Assembly (NCBI GenBank): GCA_004173515.1
Contig: SECN01000063.1
Location: 18,481-82,480, forward strand
Source of the DNA: Myxococcaceae bacterium
Lineage (GTDB): Bacteria; Myxococcota; Myxococcia; Myxococcales; Myxococcaceae
Direction: 5' to 3'
Length of the DNA stretch: 64,000 bases
Shown: positions 1-14,000 of the stretch, in pieces
Numbering within the stretch: the first letter of the stretch is position 1
Layout of the letters: each line of letters opens with the position of its first letter
Notes under the pieces: model-generated
Databases searched by the model: none
What the model saw: only the letters and a program-made list of their open reading frames with translations
Told to the model about the DNA's origin: nothing
Translations under genes and position numbers: made by a program

Positions 1-1855
1 GGCTCAGCAGGTACTGCTGCACCAGTTCCGGCCCCAGCTTGTGCTGGAGCAGCCGGCGCAGCACCTCGATGTACCAGGCCTGGAACACCGTGGCGCCCAC
101 CGCGTCCGGTTCGAATCGCAGGTCCCACGCCTTCAGCGCGGCCACCGCCTGCTTCTGCGCGTCGTCGCCCGGGGCCACCGACAGGAAGTAGGGCCGCAGC
201 GCTTCGGCGGGCAGCGAGTACGTCTCCGCCTGGATGCGCTGCATGTCCTGCACGGTGTGCTTCGTGCCCGCCTCCAGCAGGTCGGTGATGCGCTTGGCGC
301 GGTAGCCCGGGAACCAGTTGTGCGCGATGAGATACGGGTAGTCGTCGGAGGTGATTTTGTTGTTCGCGGTGGCCGCGTAGCCCGCGGGCGGGTTGAAGGA
401 CGCGGGCAGCTCCTCGAAGGGGATGAAGGACATCCACTCCGCTTCGCCCGTCCAGCCCGGCATGGGGATGAGGCCCTGGTGGCCCTGGCGGATGGGAATC
501 TTCCCCGACGCCTGGTAGCCGATGTTGCCCGCCGTGTCCGCGTACACGAAGTTCTGGCCGGGGCTCTCCCACAGCTTCATCGCGCCGCGGAAGGACTCCC
601 AGTCCTTCGCCAGGTTGAGGCGCAGCACGGCGTTGAAGAGCGGCTGGCATTCGCCGTGCGCCCACTTGAGGGCCAAGGGCTCGCTGTCCTTCAGCTCCTC
701 GCCCATCACCGCGTTCATCAGCGGGCCGTGGCGGGTGCTCTTCACCTCCAGCACCACGGGCGTGCCGCCCTTGACGGGGATCTCCTCGCGGCGGATCTCC
801 AGGTCGTGCCACGTGTCCTGGAAGAGGTACTGCTTCGGCGCCTTCGGGTCGTCCAGCTTCTCGATGTAGAAGTCCTGGGTGTCCGGGCCCAGGTTGGACA
901 TGCCCCAGGCGATCTTCCCGTTGTGCCCGATGATGAGCAGCGGCACGCCGGGCAGGGAGAAGCCCACGTGGTCGAAGCGGCCGCCGTGCAGGCCGTTCTC
1001 GTAGAAGGTGGACGGGAAGCCCAGGCCGATGTGCACGTCGTTGGCGAGCAGCGGCTTGCCGCTCTGCGTGCGCTGGCCGTGCACCACCCAGTTGTTGCTG
1101 CCGGAGACGATGTTCGGGTCGCCCAGCACCGCGTCGACGGAGTCCAGGCCGGACAGCGACTTCACGCCCTTCAGGCCCGGCAGGCGCGCCTCCTTCGGGA
1201 CGATGAGCGGCGTCTCCGGCGCGTTCTGCGGCAACAGCGCGTTGGCCACCTCTTCACCGGCGGCCGCCACCAGCCGGGCGCGCAGCAGCTCCAGCCGGTT
1301 GTTGCCGCCCAGCATCAGCGCCAGCAGGTTGCCGCGCGTCAGCGTGTCCATGGGCGTCCAGGGCGCGGGCGTCGCGTCCAGGACGGTGAACTCGTAGGAC
1401 AGCGGCTCCGCGGCGATGCGCGCGTTGATGCCGGCGCTGTAGGCCTCCAGGACGGCGCGGGCCTCCGGGTCCACCTGGGGCCAGGACTGCTCGGCCATGT
1501 GGCGCAGGCCCAGCGTGAGGATCATCTGGTCCACCGGCAGCAGCGCGGGGCCCAGCAGGCTCGCGAGCCGGCCGTCCACCAGCCGCCGGCCCATCTCCAA
1601 CTGGAACAGCCGGTCCTGCCCGTGCACGTAGCCCTGGGCGAAGAACAGGTCGTGCTCGTCCTGCGCGTACAGGTGCGGCACGCCCCACGTGTCGCGCAGC
1701 ACCTCCACCTTGCCGTGCAGGCCGGGCAGCGTGAGGGTGCCCTCGGCGCGCGGCCACCGACGGCGGGCGAGCCACGGGCCCAGGCCGGGCGTGGCCACGG
1801 CCATGGCGGACGGCAACATGCGCAGCATGCGCAGGACCTGGGAGAGGGCGCTCAT
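1..1855 (-). CDS. penicillin acylase family (Ntn-hydrolase) protein, 3' end outside window
   Basis: The reverse strand is open from the ATG at 1855 to the window edge (about 618 residues seen; family members are usually 750-850). The translation has the family hallmarks: an early GVPHLYAQDEHDLFFAQGY block, and the GSNNWVV motif near residue 250, whose Ser becomes the N-terminal nucleophile after autoproteolysis. Such enzymes hydrolyse amide-linked acyl groups, usually in the periplasm; no clear signal peptide is visible, only a moderately hydrophobic N-terminus. Its start overlaps the MFS stop by ATGA (1852-1855), so it is translationally coupled to the exporter and belongs to the NRPS-PKS operon. 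Inference: it may remove or remodel the fatty acyl group that the FAAL at the other end of the cluster installs, or provide self-protection. Family assignment is firm; substrate is unknown. Confidence 0.88.
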   Translation of the reverse strand, partial: MSALSQVLRMLRMLPSAMAVATPGLGPWLARRRWPRAEGTLTLPGLHGKVEVLRDTWGVPHLYAQDEHDLFFAQGYVHGQDRLFQLEMGRRLVDGRLASLLGPALLPVDQMILTLGLRHMAEQSWPQVDPEARAVLEAYSAGINARIAAEPLSYEFTVLDATPAPWTPMDTLTRGNLLALMLGGNNRLELLRARLVAAAGEEVANALLPQNAPETPLIVPKEARLPGLKGVKSLSGLDSVDAVLGDPNIVSGSNNWVVHGQRTQSGKPLLANDVHIGLGFPSTFYENGLHGGRFDHVGFSLPGVPLLIIGHNGKIAWGMSNLGPDTQDFYIEKLDDPKAPKQYLFQDTWHDLEIRREEIPVKGGTPVVLEVKSTRHGPLMNAVMGEELKDSEPLALKWAHGECQPLFNAVLRLNLAKDWESFRGAMKLWESPGQNFVYADTAGNIGYQASGKIPIRQGHQGLIPMPGWTGEAEWMSFIPFEELPASFNPPAGYAATANNKITSDDYPYLIAHNWFPGYRAKRITDLLEAGTKHTVQDMQRIQAETYSLPAEALRPYFLSVAPGDDAQKQAVAALKAWDLRFEPDAVGATVFQAWYIEVLRRLLQHKLGPELVQQYLLS

Positions 1856-3261
1856 GACGCGGAGGCTCCGGCGGTGGGGGCGGACGGCGTGTCGGAGGGG
1901 ACGTCCTCCGGACGGGTGACGGGCTGGTCGGGCAGGGCATCCGGGACCTCACGGTCCAGGTGGCGCACGCGCGGGTTCAGCCACGCCACCGCCACGTTGG
2001 CGATCGTCAGCAGGCCCAGGAAGATGAAGAGCAGCGCGATGCCGCGCCCCGGGCCCACGCCCAGCAGGCGCCCCATGCTGCTGGCGAGCACGCCGTCGGG
2101 CGCCATGGCCGGCTCGAAGAGCCCGTCCGCGAGTGGCCCCGCCAGCAGCGCTCCGATGGGCGCGATGCACAGCAGCACCATGCGCTTCACCGCGGAGGCG
2201 CGGCCCTGGAGGTCCGCGGGAATCTTGCGCTGCCAGAACGCCTGGCTGCCGGCCATCATGGGCGGCATGGTGAACAGGTAGAGCGCGGCGGCGGCGGCCA
2301 CCAGGGGCACGCTGGGCACGGGCGCGGCCATGAAGAGCACCAGGCCCGACAGCAGGTTGAAGCCCAGGATGCCGTGGAGCAGGTTCTTGGGGCCTCCCCA
2401 CACGCCCATGCCGATGGCGCCCACCAACGCGCCCACGCCCGCCACCGACGCGATGCCGCCCAGCGTGGAGATGTCCGTGAAGGCCAGCACCAGCGGGGTG
2501 ATGAGCAGCATCACCAGCGACATGCACAGCGAGGCCACGGCGGTGAAGGCCAAGAGGCCCAGCAGGCCCGGCCGGGAGCGGATGAAGTTCCAGCCCTGCT
2601 TCATCTCCTCGAGCAGCGACCCCTTGCCCTGCTGTCCCTCCACGGACACGGGAGGGCGCGGGAAGCGGACGATGAGCAGCGTGAGCACGGCGAAGGAGAA
2701 GCTGACGACGTCCACCGTCAACACGCCGATGAGGCCCACCGATTCGATGAGCGCACCCGCGACGATGGGGGCGAGGATCTGGCTGGCGCCGCTGGCCACC
2801 TCCGCCATGGCGTTGGCGCGGCCCAGGTGCTGCTTGGGCACCAGCAGCGTGATGGTGGCGAAGAAGGCCGGCCAGCGGAAGGCACCGAAGCACGCGCCGA
2901 AGGCGACGGGCAGGTAGAAGTGCCAGGCCTCGATGACGAACAGGCCCCGGTTGCTGGCGAGCACCATGGCGAAGATGATCAACGTGCTGACGCCGTTGCC
3001 CAGGTCCGCCAGCAGCATGGCGCGGCGGCGATCCCACCGGTCCACGAACGCGCCCGCGAACGGCGACAGCAGCACCATGGGCGCGAACGCGAAGAAGGAC
3101 AGCATCGCGAACTGCGTGGTGGAGCGCGTGTCCAGGAACACCTTGGCGCCCACGCCGAACGCGGTGAGGCCGGAGCCGATGATCGAGATGAGCTGACCGA
3201 ACCAGGTGAGCCAGAAGACCCGCATGGGCTGGGTGATGGTCAGGCGTTGGGAAAGGCTCAT
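1852..3261 (-). CDS. MFS exporter of the NRPS-PKS cluster
   Basis: 469-residue major facilitator protein with about twelve hydrophobic segments. The loop after the second segment carries DRWDRRR, the usual MFS cytoplasmic motif A position, and the family resembles the MFS_3/EntS-like exporters common beside NRPS and siderophore genes. It follows the last PKS gene after an 85-bp gap and overlaps the acylase start by 4 bp, so it is probably cotranscribed with the cluster and exports its product. The C-terminal tail of about 30 residues is Pro/Thr/Asp-rich and cytoplasmic. The start at 3261 is preceded by a purine-rich GAAGAGA stretch. Substrate is inferred from context only. Confidence 0.85.
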   Translation of the reverse strand: MSLSQRLTITQPMRVFWLTWFGQLISIIGSGLTAFGVGAKVFLDTRSTTQFAMLSFFAFAPMVLLSPFAGAFVDRWDRRRAMLLADLGNGVSTLIIFAMVLASNRGLFVIEAWHFYLPVAFGACFGAFRWPAFFATITLLVPKQHLGRANAMAEVASGASQILAPIVAGALIESVGLIGVLTVDVVSFSFAVLTLLIVRFPRPPVSVEGQQGKGSLLEEMKQGWNFIRSRPGLLGLLAFTAVASLCMSLVMLLITPLVLAFTDISTLGGIASVAGVGALVGAIGMGVWGGPKNLLHGILGFNLLSGLVLFMAAPVPSVPLVAAAAALYLFTMPPMMAGSQAFWQRKIPADLQGRASAVKRMVLLCIAPIGALLAGPLADGLFEPAMAPDGVLASSMGRLLGVGPGRGIALLFIFLGLLTIANVAVAWLNPRVRHLDREVPDALPDQPVTRPEDVPSDTPSAPTAGASAS

Positions 3262-3291
3262 TCCACGTCTCTTCTGGCAGGAGGTTTCAGC

Positions 3292-3327
3292 GGCCCGCGC
3301 AGGCTACTACGGCGGCTCGCGCGGGCC
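3292..3327 (-). terminator. hairpin between last PKS gene and MFS gene
   Basis: A perfect 9-bp inverted repeat (GGCCCGCGC at 3292-3300, GCGCGGGCC at 3319-3327) lies in the 85-bp gap after the PKS stop codon. There is no T-run, so it may be a partial terminator, an mRNA-stability element, or a means of lowering exporter expression relative to the synthases. Confidence 0.4.
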
Positions 3328-3346
3328 CGGGCAATCCAGGGGGACT

Positions 3347-6043
3347 TCAGCTCTGCTCCAGCTCCGCGAGCATGGCTTCCAGGTCTTCGGGGTCGAGCTG
3401 GCTGGCGCTCGCTTCGACGATGGCCACCGTCATCACCTCCACGGTGGGCGACTCGAAGAGGGCGCGCATGGACAGCTCCACCTGGAAGGCCTCCCGGATG
3501 CGCGACAGCAACTGCACGCCCAGGAGCGAGTGCCCGCCCAGCTCGAAGAAGTTGTCGGTGATGCCCACCGTCTCCACGCCCAGCAGGTCCTGCCAGAGGC
3601 TGGCGACGCGCTCCTCCGTCTCGTCGCGCGGGGCGACGAAGGCGTTGGGCAGCGGGGGGCGGGGATGCTTGCCGCCGGCCTTCGCGCCGGAGCGGGTGGC
3701 CACGGCGCCGTCGCGCGCCAGTTGGAGCCGGGCCTCCAGCGACCCGAGCGACGCGAGGAAGCGTCCGCCGGTGGGCTGGGAGAGCAGCGCGCGCAGCAGG
3801 CGGAAGCCCTCGGCCGGGGCGATGACGGCGTCGGGACGGAAGCCCTCGCCCACGCCCCACACGTCCCAGTCCACGGTGTACCAGCGGGTGCCGCCGCCGC
3901 GGGCCTGACGCGCCGCCACCGCGTCCATGCCGGCGTGCGCCGCCGCCACCGCGCTGACCGCCATGCCGCCCAGCACCACGGTGAGGGACGAGTGCACCAC
4001 GACGAAGTCCGGGCCGCGCGACGCCAGCGCCTCCGCCAGGTGCGTCACGCCGCCGAACCGGCCCGCGAGCAGCGGGGTGGTGGTGTCCGGCGTGGCCTCC
4101 GCCACGGCGATGCGCGTGGCCATGCCGCCGTCGCCCGCCGCGTAGAAGACGCCGTCGATGCGGCCGAACTTCGCCTCCGCCACCTGGAGCGCCTTGTCCA
4201 ACTGTCCCGCCGCGCCCACGTCCGCGCGCAGCGCGAGCACCTGCGCGCCCGCCTTCTCCAGCGTGCGCACGCGAAGGATGGCCTTGGAAGCGGCGTCCTG
4301 GGCGTCATGGCCGGCAAGCCACGCGTCCCATTCGCCGGGCGCGGGCAGCGTGCGGCGCGACAGCAGGACCAGCTTCGGCTTCACCGCCTGCGTGAGCTGC
4401 TCCGCGAGCGCGAAGCCCACGCGGCCCAGACCTCCGACGATGACGTAGACGCCGCCGTCCTTGAGCGTGGCGGCGTCGGTCGTGGGGATGGGGGTGGGCT
4501 CGAACGACTCCACGTGGCGGTACGGCCCGCGCAGGGCCACCACCGGCTCCTTGCCGGAGGACAGCTCCGTCACCAGCCGCTCCAGCCACGGGCCGGACGC
4601 GGCCTCTTCCGGCGCGGGCCACGTCACGTCGATGGCGCGCACGGTGAGGCCCGGGTACTCCTGCGGCAGCACGCGGCTGGCGCCCACGGACGCGGACTGC
4701 CAGGGCACGAGCGGCTCCTCGCCCGTGACGTCCTGCGCGCCGGTGGTCACCACGTCCAGCGTCACCGGCGTCTTCGCCGCGTCGGGACCCAGCGCCTTCG
4801 CCACCTGGAGGAGCGCGTGGAAGGACGTCTCCAGCCCCGCCTCCAGCGCGCGGTGCTCCTTGAGGAGCGGCCACAGGTACGCGACGTGCGCGGGCGTCCA
4901 CTCCTCGCCGCGCAGGCGCTCCAGGTGTTCGTGCAGGGCCTCGGGCTGGGATGGATCCACGGCGAATCGCCGCGTCACCGGATCCGACGCACCCGTGCCC
5001 GCGATGAGCGACACCACGTCCGCGCCCGCGAGGCGCAGGCGCTCCGCCACGCGCGCGGACACCGCCGTGTCGGCCTCCAGCACAAGCCAGCGCTGGCCCG
5101 TCAGCGACGGCACCTGGGGCGAGGCCCGGGTGCGCGGCCAGACGGGCACGGACAGCTCCACGCCCTGCGCCGTCGCCGTCATGGCGGGCGCGGCGGCGGA
5201 GCGGGGAAGCGCGGGCGGCGGACCCTTGAGCAGGTCGTAGCGCTCGCGCTGGAAGGGGTAGGCGGGCAGGGGGATGCGGCGGCGCGCCTCGCCCTTGTAG
5301 ACGCGGGAGAGGTTCGACTTCGCGCCCGCGAGCCACAGCTTCGCGGCGGCGTCCGTGGCGTGCGTGAGCGCGTCCTGGCCGGCGTCGCGCGGGGAGGGCA
5401 GCGACGTGAGGATGGCCGGGAAGCTGCCCTCCGGGGCATTGCGGCGCACCAGCGTGGCCAGCGAGTTGCCCGGACCGACCTCCAGGAACACGTGCTCGGG
5501 GTCGGCCAGCAGCTGCGTCACCGAGTCCTGGAAGCGCACGGCCTCCCGCAGGTGGCGGGCCCAGTACGCGGGGCTCATGGCGTCCTCGGGGGTGACCCAG
5601 GTGCCGGTGACGTTGGACAGGTAGGGGTCCTTGGGCGCCTTGCGCGTGACCTTGAGCACCGCCTGGCGGAACTCCTCCACGATGGGGTCCATCATCTGGG
5701 AGTGGAACGCGTGCGACGTGTGCAGTCGCGACACCTCCACGCCCTGCGCCTCCAGCTTCGCCTGGAGCGCGTCCACCGCTTCGGTGGGGCCCGCGACGAC
5801 GGTGAAGCCCGGCGCGTTGATGGCCGCCACGGACAGGCGCGCGTCCATCAGCGGTTGGACCGCCTCGGGCGTCATCCGCACGGACAGCATCGCTCCCGAG
5901 GGCAGCGACTGCATCAGCCGGCCGCGCGTGGCCACCAGCGCCAGCGCGTCGTCCAGGGAGAACACGCCGGACAGGCACGCGGCCACGTACTCGCCGATGC
6001 TGTGGCCCACCATCGCCTGCGGCGTCACGCCCCACGACGCCCA
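3347..6043 (-). pseudogene. PKS module, 3' part: AT (from GHSIGEY) - KR - ACP, out of frame with its 5' part
   Basis: This 899-codon stretch continues the PKS module begun by the 7773-6025 reading frame, but in another frame. It resumes in the AT at WASWGV, contains the AT catalytic GHSIGEY, a malonyl-type HAFH motif, a KR (VGGLGRVG nucleotide-binding loop) and an ACP with GGHSLLG. The KR position normally held by the catalytic Tyr (15 residues into the SSLTVVLGG block) is Val, and the following Asn is His, so the KR is probably inactive and the beta-keto group retained. No start codon with a ribosome-binding site is evident at the break. The protein ends in an acidic helix (LDPEDLEAMLAELEQS) like a docking tail, and no thioesterase follows. 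Relative to the AT at 19923-20034, exactly 112 bp are missing at 6043/6044. Either a natural lesion or an assembly gap. Confidence 0.8.
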
Positions 6044-7765
6044 CGCAGGTCCAGGCCCAGGTGCGGCTGGAGCTTCTGCGCGCAGGCGTCCACCTCCGCG
6101 CGGAACGTGGGCTCCTGCTCGTAGAGGCCCCGGCCCATGTCCACGTACTGCGAACCCTGGCCGGAGAAGAGGAACACCACGGGCCTGCGCGTGTTCGAGC
6201 CCGCGCCTCCCAGCAACCGGCGCGCGTCCTTCAGCGCGGCCCGGGCGTCGGCGGCGTCGCGGACCACCACCGCGCGGCGGTGCTCGTGCACGTGGCGGCC
6301 CGACTGGAGCGTGTAGGCCACGTCCGCCAGGGGCAGGGTGGGATTCGCGTCCAGGTGCGCGGCCAGCCGCGTCGTGGCGTCCTCCAGCGCGGCGGGCGTG
6401 CGGCCGGACAGCGGCAGCACGTGCCACACGCGACGCGACGGCGCGGGGGCCGGCGCCCTGGGCGCTTCTTCCAGGATGGCGTGCGCGTTGGTGCCGCCGA
6501 TGCCGAAGGCGCTCACACCCGCGCGGCGCGGCCCGTCCGGGGACTTCCACGGACGTGGGGCGGAGGGCACGAAGAACGGCCCGCCTTCGAAGTCGATGAC
6601 CGGGTTGGCCTGCTGGAAGTGGGGGCTCGCGGGAAGCTCGCCGTGCTCCATCGCGAGCACCGTCTTCACCACGCCCGCGATGCCCGCCGCCGCGTCCAGG
6701 TGGCCGATGGCCGCCTTGAGCGAACCCAGCGCCACGCGCTTCGAGCCCGTCTCCGTGCCGCCAAACGCCTGGTTGAGCGCGGCGACTTCAATCGGGTCGC
6801 CCAGCGGGGTGCCCGTCGCGTGGGCCTCCACGTACTGGATGTCCCCGGGCGTGACGCCGGAGATGGCGAGCGCCTCCGCGATGACGGCGGCCTGTCCCTC
6901 CACGCTGGGCGCGGTGAAGCCCACCTTGCCCGCGCCGTCGTTGTTCACCGCCGTGCCCAGCAGCACGCCGTGGATGGTGTCGCCGTCCTTGAGGGCGTCC
7001 GACAGCCGCTTGAGCACCACCACCGCCGCGCCCGCGCCGCGCACGGTGCCGCCGGCCTTCGCGTCGAACGCGCGGCAGTACCCGTCCGGCGAGAAGATCA
7101 TCCCCTCCTGGAACAGGTAGCCCGCCGTCTGCGGGAAGGACACGGAGGCGCCACCCGCGAGCGCCATGTCGCTCTCACCCGACAGCAGGCTCTGACACGC
7201 CAGGTGGAGCGCCACGAGCGAGCTGGAGCACGCCGTCTGCACCGTGGTGGAGGGGCCGCGCAGGTTCAGCCGGTGGGACACACGCGTCGCCACGTAGTCC
7301 TTGTCGTTGGCGAGCATCACGCCGAACGAGCCCGACGCGTCCATCAGGTCCGGCTGCCGCATCAGCGCGCGCAACAGGTACGAGCTCAGGCTCACGCTGG
7401 CGTAGACGCCCACCGCGCCCTTGAAGCGGCCGGGGTCATAGCCGGCGTTGTCCAACGACTCCCACGCGCACTCCATGAAGAGGCGCTGCTGGGGGTCCAT
7501 CACCTCCGCTTCGCGCGGGCTGTAGCCGAAGAGGCCCGCGTCGAAGTCCGTCGCGCCCTCCAGCACGTAGTTGGCGCGCACCCACTGGGGATGGGCGCGC
7601 AGTGCCTGCGGCACGCCCACCTCGTCCAGCTCCGCGTCCGTGGGCACCCGGCGCGCGTCGCCTCCGCGCCGGAGCATCTCCCAGAACCCCTCCAGGTCCC
7701 GGGCCCCCGGAAAGCGGCCGGACAGGCCGACGATCGCGATGCGCTCTTCGCCACCACCCACTGCG

Positions 7766-7773
<8 letters not shown>
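6025..7773 (-). pseudogene. PKS module, 5' part: KS and first part of AT, frameshifted
   Basis: From the ATG at 7773 (MSDAVGGG), which overlaps the preceding NRPS stop by 8 bp, the frame encodes an intact KS (TACSSSLVALH active site near residue 180, EAHATGT and GHLDAAAG histidines) and the start of an AT (FLFSGQGSQY). Immediately after HLGLDLR it runs into GRRGA and a TGA at 6025. In the two sister modules LDLR/LELR is followed by 40 residues and then WGV; here WGV follows almost directly in another frame. The 5' product would be a KS with a truncated AT, unable to load malonate. If the break is a sequencing or assembly error, the real gene is one protein from 7773 to 3347 of about 1,510 residues (KS-AT-KR-ACP). 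Confidence 0.82.
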
Positions 7774-11094
<3,321 letters not shown>

Positions 11095-11098
<4 letters not shown>

Positions 11099-14000
11099 GA
11101 TCCGGTTGCATCCTCGTCGCGGCTACCGCCACCCGTGTCACCGCCGCCCGCGTCTTCCATCACCGCGAGCAGCTCCGCCACCTGTTCGTCCGACAGCTGG
11201 TCCATGTTCTCCAGCAGCTTCTCGGCCTCCGCGGCGGTCAGCTTCTTCTTCGCCTCCGGGGCGGCCAGCGCCGGCGTGGGGGCGGGCGTCGCGCCCTCCA
11301 CGGAGTAGCCCAGCCGCTCGATCACCGCGTGGGTGGAGGCGTCGAAGGCGCGCGGCCACTTGATGCGCTTCCAGGACTCGCCCAGCTTCTTCTCGATGCC
11401 CTGGTGCTGGAGGATGTTGGGGTCGCCCAGGCCGCCCATCATCCGGTCCTTCTTGCCGTCGTACGGCTGGACCATGCGCTCGTCGAAGGGCAGGCCCAGG
11501 AAGTCGCACACGCCGGTCATCACCTTCGTCGGATCCGCGACCAGGTCCTCGTACGCCACCCAGTGGCAGCGCTCGCGGCCGATGCCGTCGAAGAAGTTCA
11601 GCAGGTTCCGGTTGGACAGCGCCCACACCGTCTCCGCCACGATGTACGGGTCCACGTCCGCGTCGCCGAAGAGGCCGGCGGCGAAGAGGCGGTCGAAGCG
11701 CATCCGGAGGATGGACTCCATCACCGGCAGCGGGTGCCGGTAGAGGTAGATGTACTTGTTGCCGTCGAACATCTGCTCCGCGCGCTGGAGCGTCTCCACG
11801 TCCATGGCGTACGTGGGCGTCTTGTCCACGAGCAGCCGGGGCGCGGACCTCTCCTGGAGGCGGCGGTAGACGTCCTGCGCGGACGCGTCCTGCGCGACGA
11901 GCTTGTCCACCAGCCCAGCGCCCGCGGCGGAGTCCAGCTTCTCCAGCTCCATGAAGGCCCACTGGAGGCCGCCCGTGGTCCACTCCATCTCGCTGCCGAA
12001 GCCGATGTTCTCGCGCCACTCGCGCATGCTCTCGAAGAAGAGCAGGTTCACCTCCGGCGGGCAGAACAGCCGGGGATGTCCCGCGAGCATCACGCGGAAC
12101 AGCGTGGAGCCCGCGCGCGGACTGGAGTGCACGAACACCATCGGCGGGTTCTTCTTCGCGGTGTCGGTGCGCGTTCCGCCGGTGCCCTGCGTGCGGTAGG
12201 GCTTGAGCGGATAGGCGGACAGCGGCTTGCCCTCCGCGAAGCGCTGCGGGTTCGTCAGCCGGTCCATCTCCACCAGCAGGTACTTCGACAGCTCCGGGAT
12301 GGACGGGTGCGCCTGCACCTCGTGCGGGTAGAGCTGGAACTTGAAGTCCTGCCGCAGGTCGTATTCCAGCTCCGCGCCCAGCGCGTGCAGGTCGTAGCCC
12401 TTGAGGCTTGAGTCCGCGGGCAGCTTCTCCAGCGGCAGGCGCAGGCCCTCGGAGATGTGGTGGCGCAGGTACTCCGTCATCAGGGCGGGGCGCTCGGTGG
12501 GGAAGGCCGTGCGCAGGCGCTCCGCGATGGGCTTCTCCGTGGAGGCCGCGCGCTTGCCCAGCTCCTGCTCCACGCGTCCGGCGACCCCGGCCACGGTGGG
12601 CGTCTCGAAGAGGCCGCGCAGCGACAGGTCCACCTTGAGCACCGCGTGGATATGGTTGCGCAGCTGGGTGGCCAGGAGCGAGTGCCCGCCCAGCTCGAAG
12701 AAGTTGTCGTTCAGGCCGATGCCGTGGATGCCCAGCACCTGCTCCCAGATGCCGGCGACGGTCTTCTCCAGCTCCGTGGTCGGCGCCACGAAGGGCGTGA
12801 GGATGGACGGCCGCCCGTGCTTGCCGGGCGCCGCGTCCTTGCGGCCCGCGTCCTTCTTCGTGGGCCGAGGTCCCTGCCGACGACGCGCGTTCAGGTCACC
12901 GGTGGAGATGGCGAGCCGGCCTCCCTCCCCGTGCGAGAGCGCGCGGCGCAGCGCCTCCAACCCTTCCGCGGGCTGGATGGCGAAGCGGGCCAGCGCGGGG
13001 CTGACCTCCTCCATCGCGCGGGCATCCGCGAACTGCCACGCGTCCCAGTCCACGCTGAGCCACGGGTAGGCGGACGTCTCGCTGACGTCTTCCGCGAACG
13101 CATCCATGAAGCTGCTGGCGGACGCCTGCGCCACCTGTCCCAGGCCGCCCAGCACCGACGACAGCGAGGACACGAGGAGGCAGAAGGCGGGGCCTTCCGC
13201 GGGCAGCACCTGCCGCAGCACCTGCACGCCGTGGACCTGGGGCTTGAAGTGCCAGTCGCACTCGGCCGGCCCGGTCTCCGCGATGGTGCCCAGCGTGGCG
13301 CCCTGCATGCCGCCCGCCGCGTGGATGACGCCGTCGATGCGGCCGAAGCGAGCGAGCGCAGCGTCCACCACGCCGCGCATGGACTCCACGTCGGTGAGGG
13401 CCGCGGGCAGCACCAGCAGCTCCACGCCCGTGCGCTCCAACGCCAGCGCGCGCTGGATGCGGCGGGTGACGGCGTCGTCCACGCCCTGCTTCTCCACCCA
13501 TGCGTTCCACTGGCCCCGGCTGGGGAAGTCCGCCGTCTCTACCAGGAGCAGCTTCGCGTGGTGCACTGTGGCCAGCTCGGACGCGAGCGCATGGCCGATG
13601 CCGGTGAGGCCGTCCGTGATGAGGTACACGTTGCCGTCGCGAAGCACCTGAGGGCCCCCGGCCTCCAGGCGCACGGACTCGAAGGTCTGCACCCAGCGCT
13701 GACGGCCGCGCAGGGCCACCACCGCGTCACGCGCCTCCGAGCGCAGCTCCGCGGCCAGTCGCTCCGCCACCGCGCCCGCGTCGCCGGGGACCACGTCCAC
13801 GAAGCGGGAGGTGAGGTGCGGGTACTCCTGCGGCAGCACGCGCGTCGGGCCCACGAGCAGCGCCTGCTCCGGCAGCTGCACGTCCGCCTGCTCCACGCGC
13901 GCCGAGCGGCTGGTCACCACCGACCACGCGAGCGGATCCAGGTGGCCCACGTCGCCCAGCGCCCGGGCCAGGAAGAGCTGGCTGTGGAAGCCCCGCTCCA

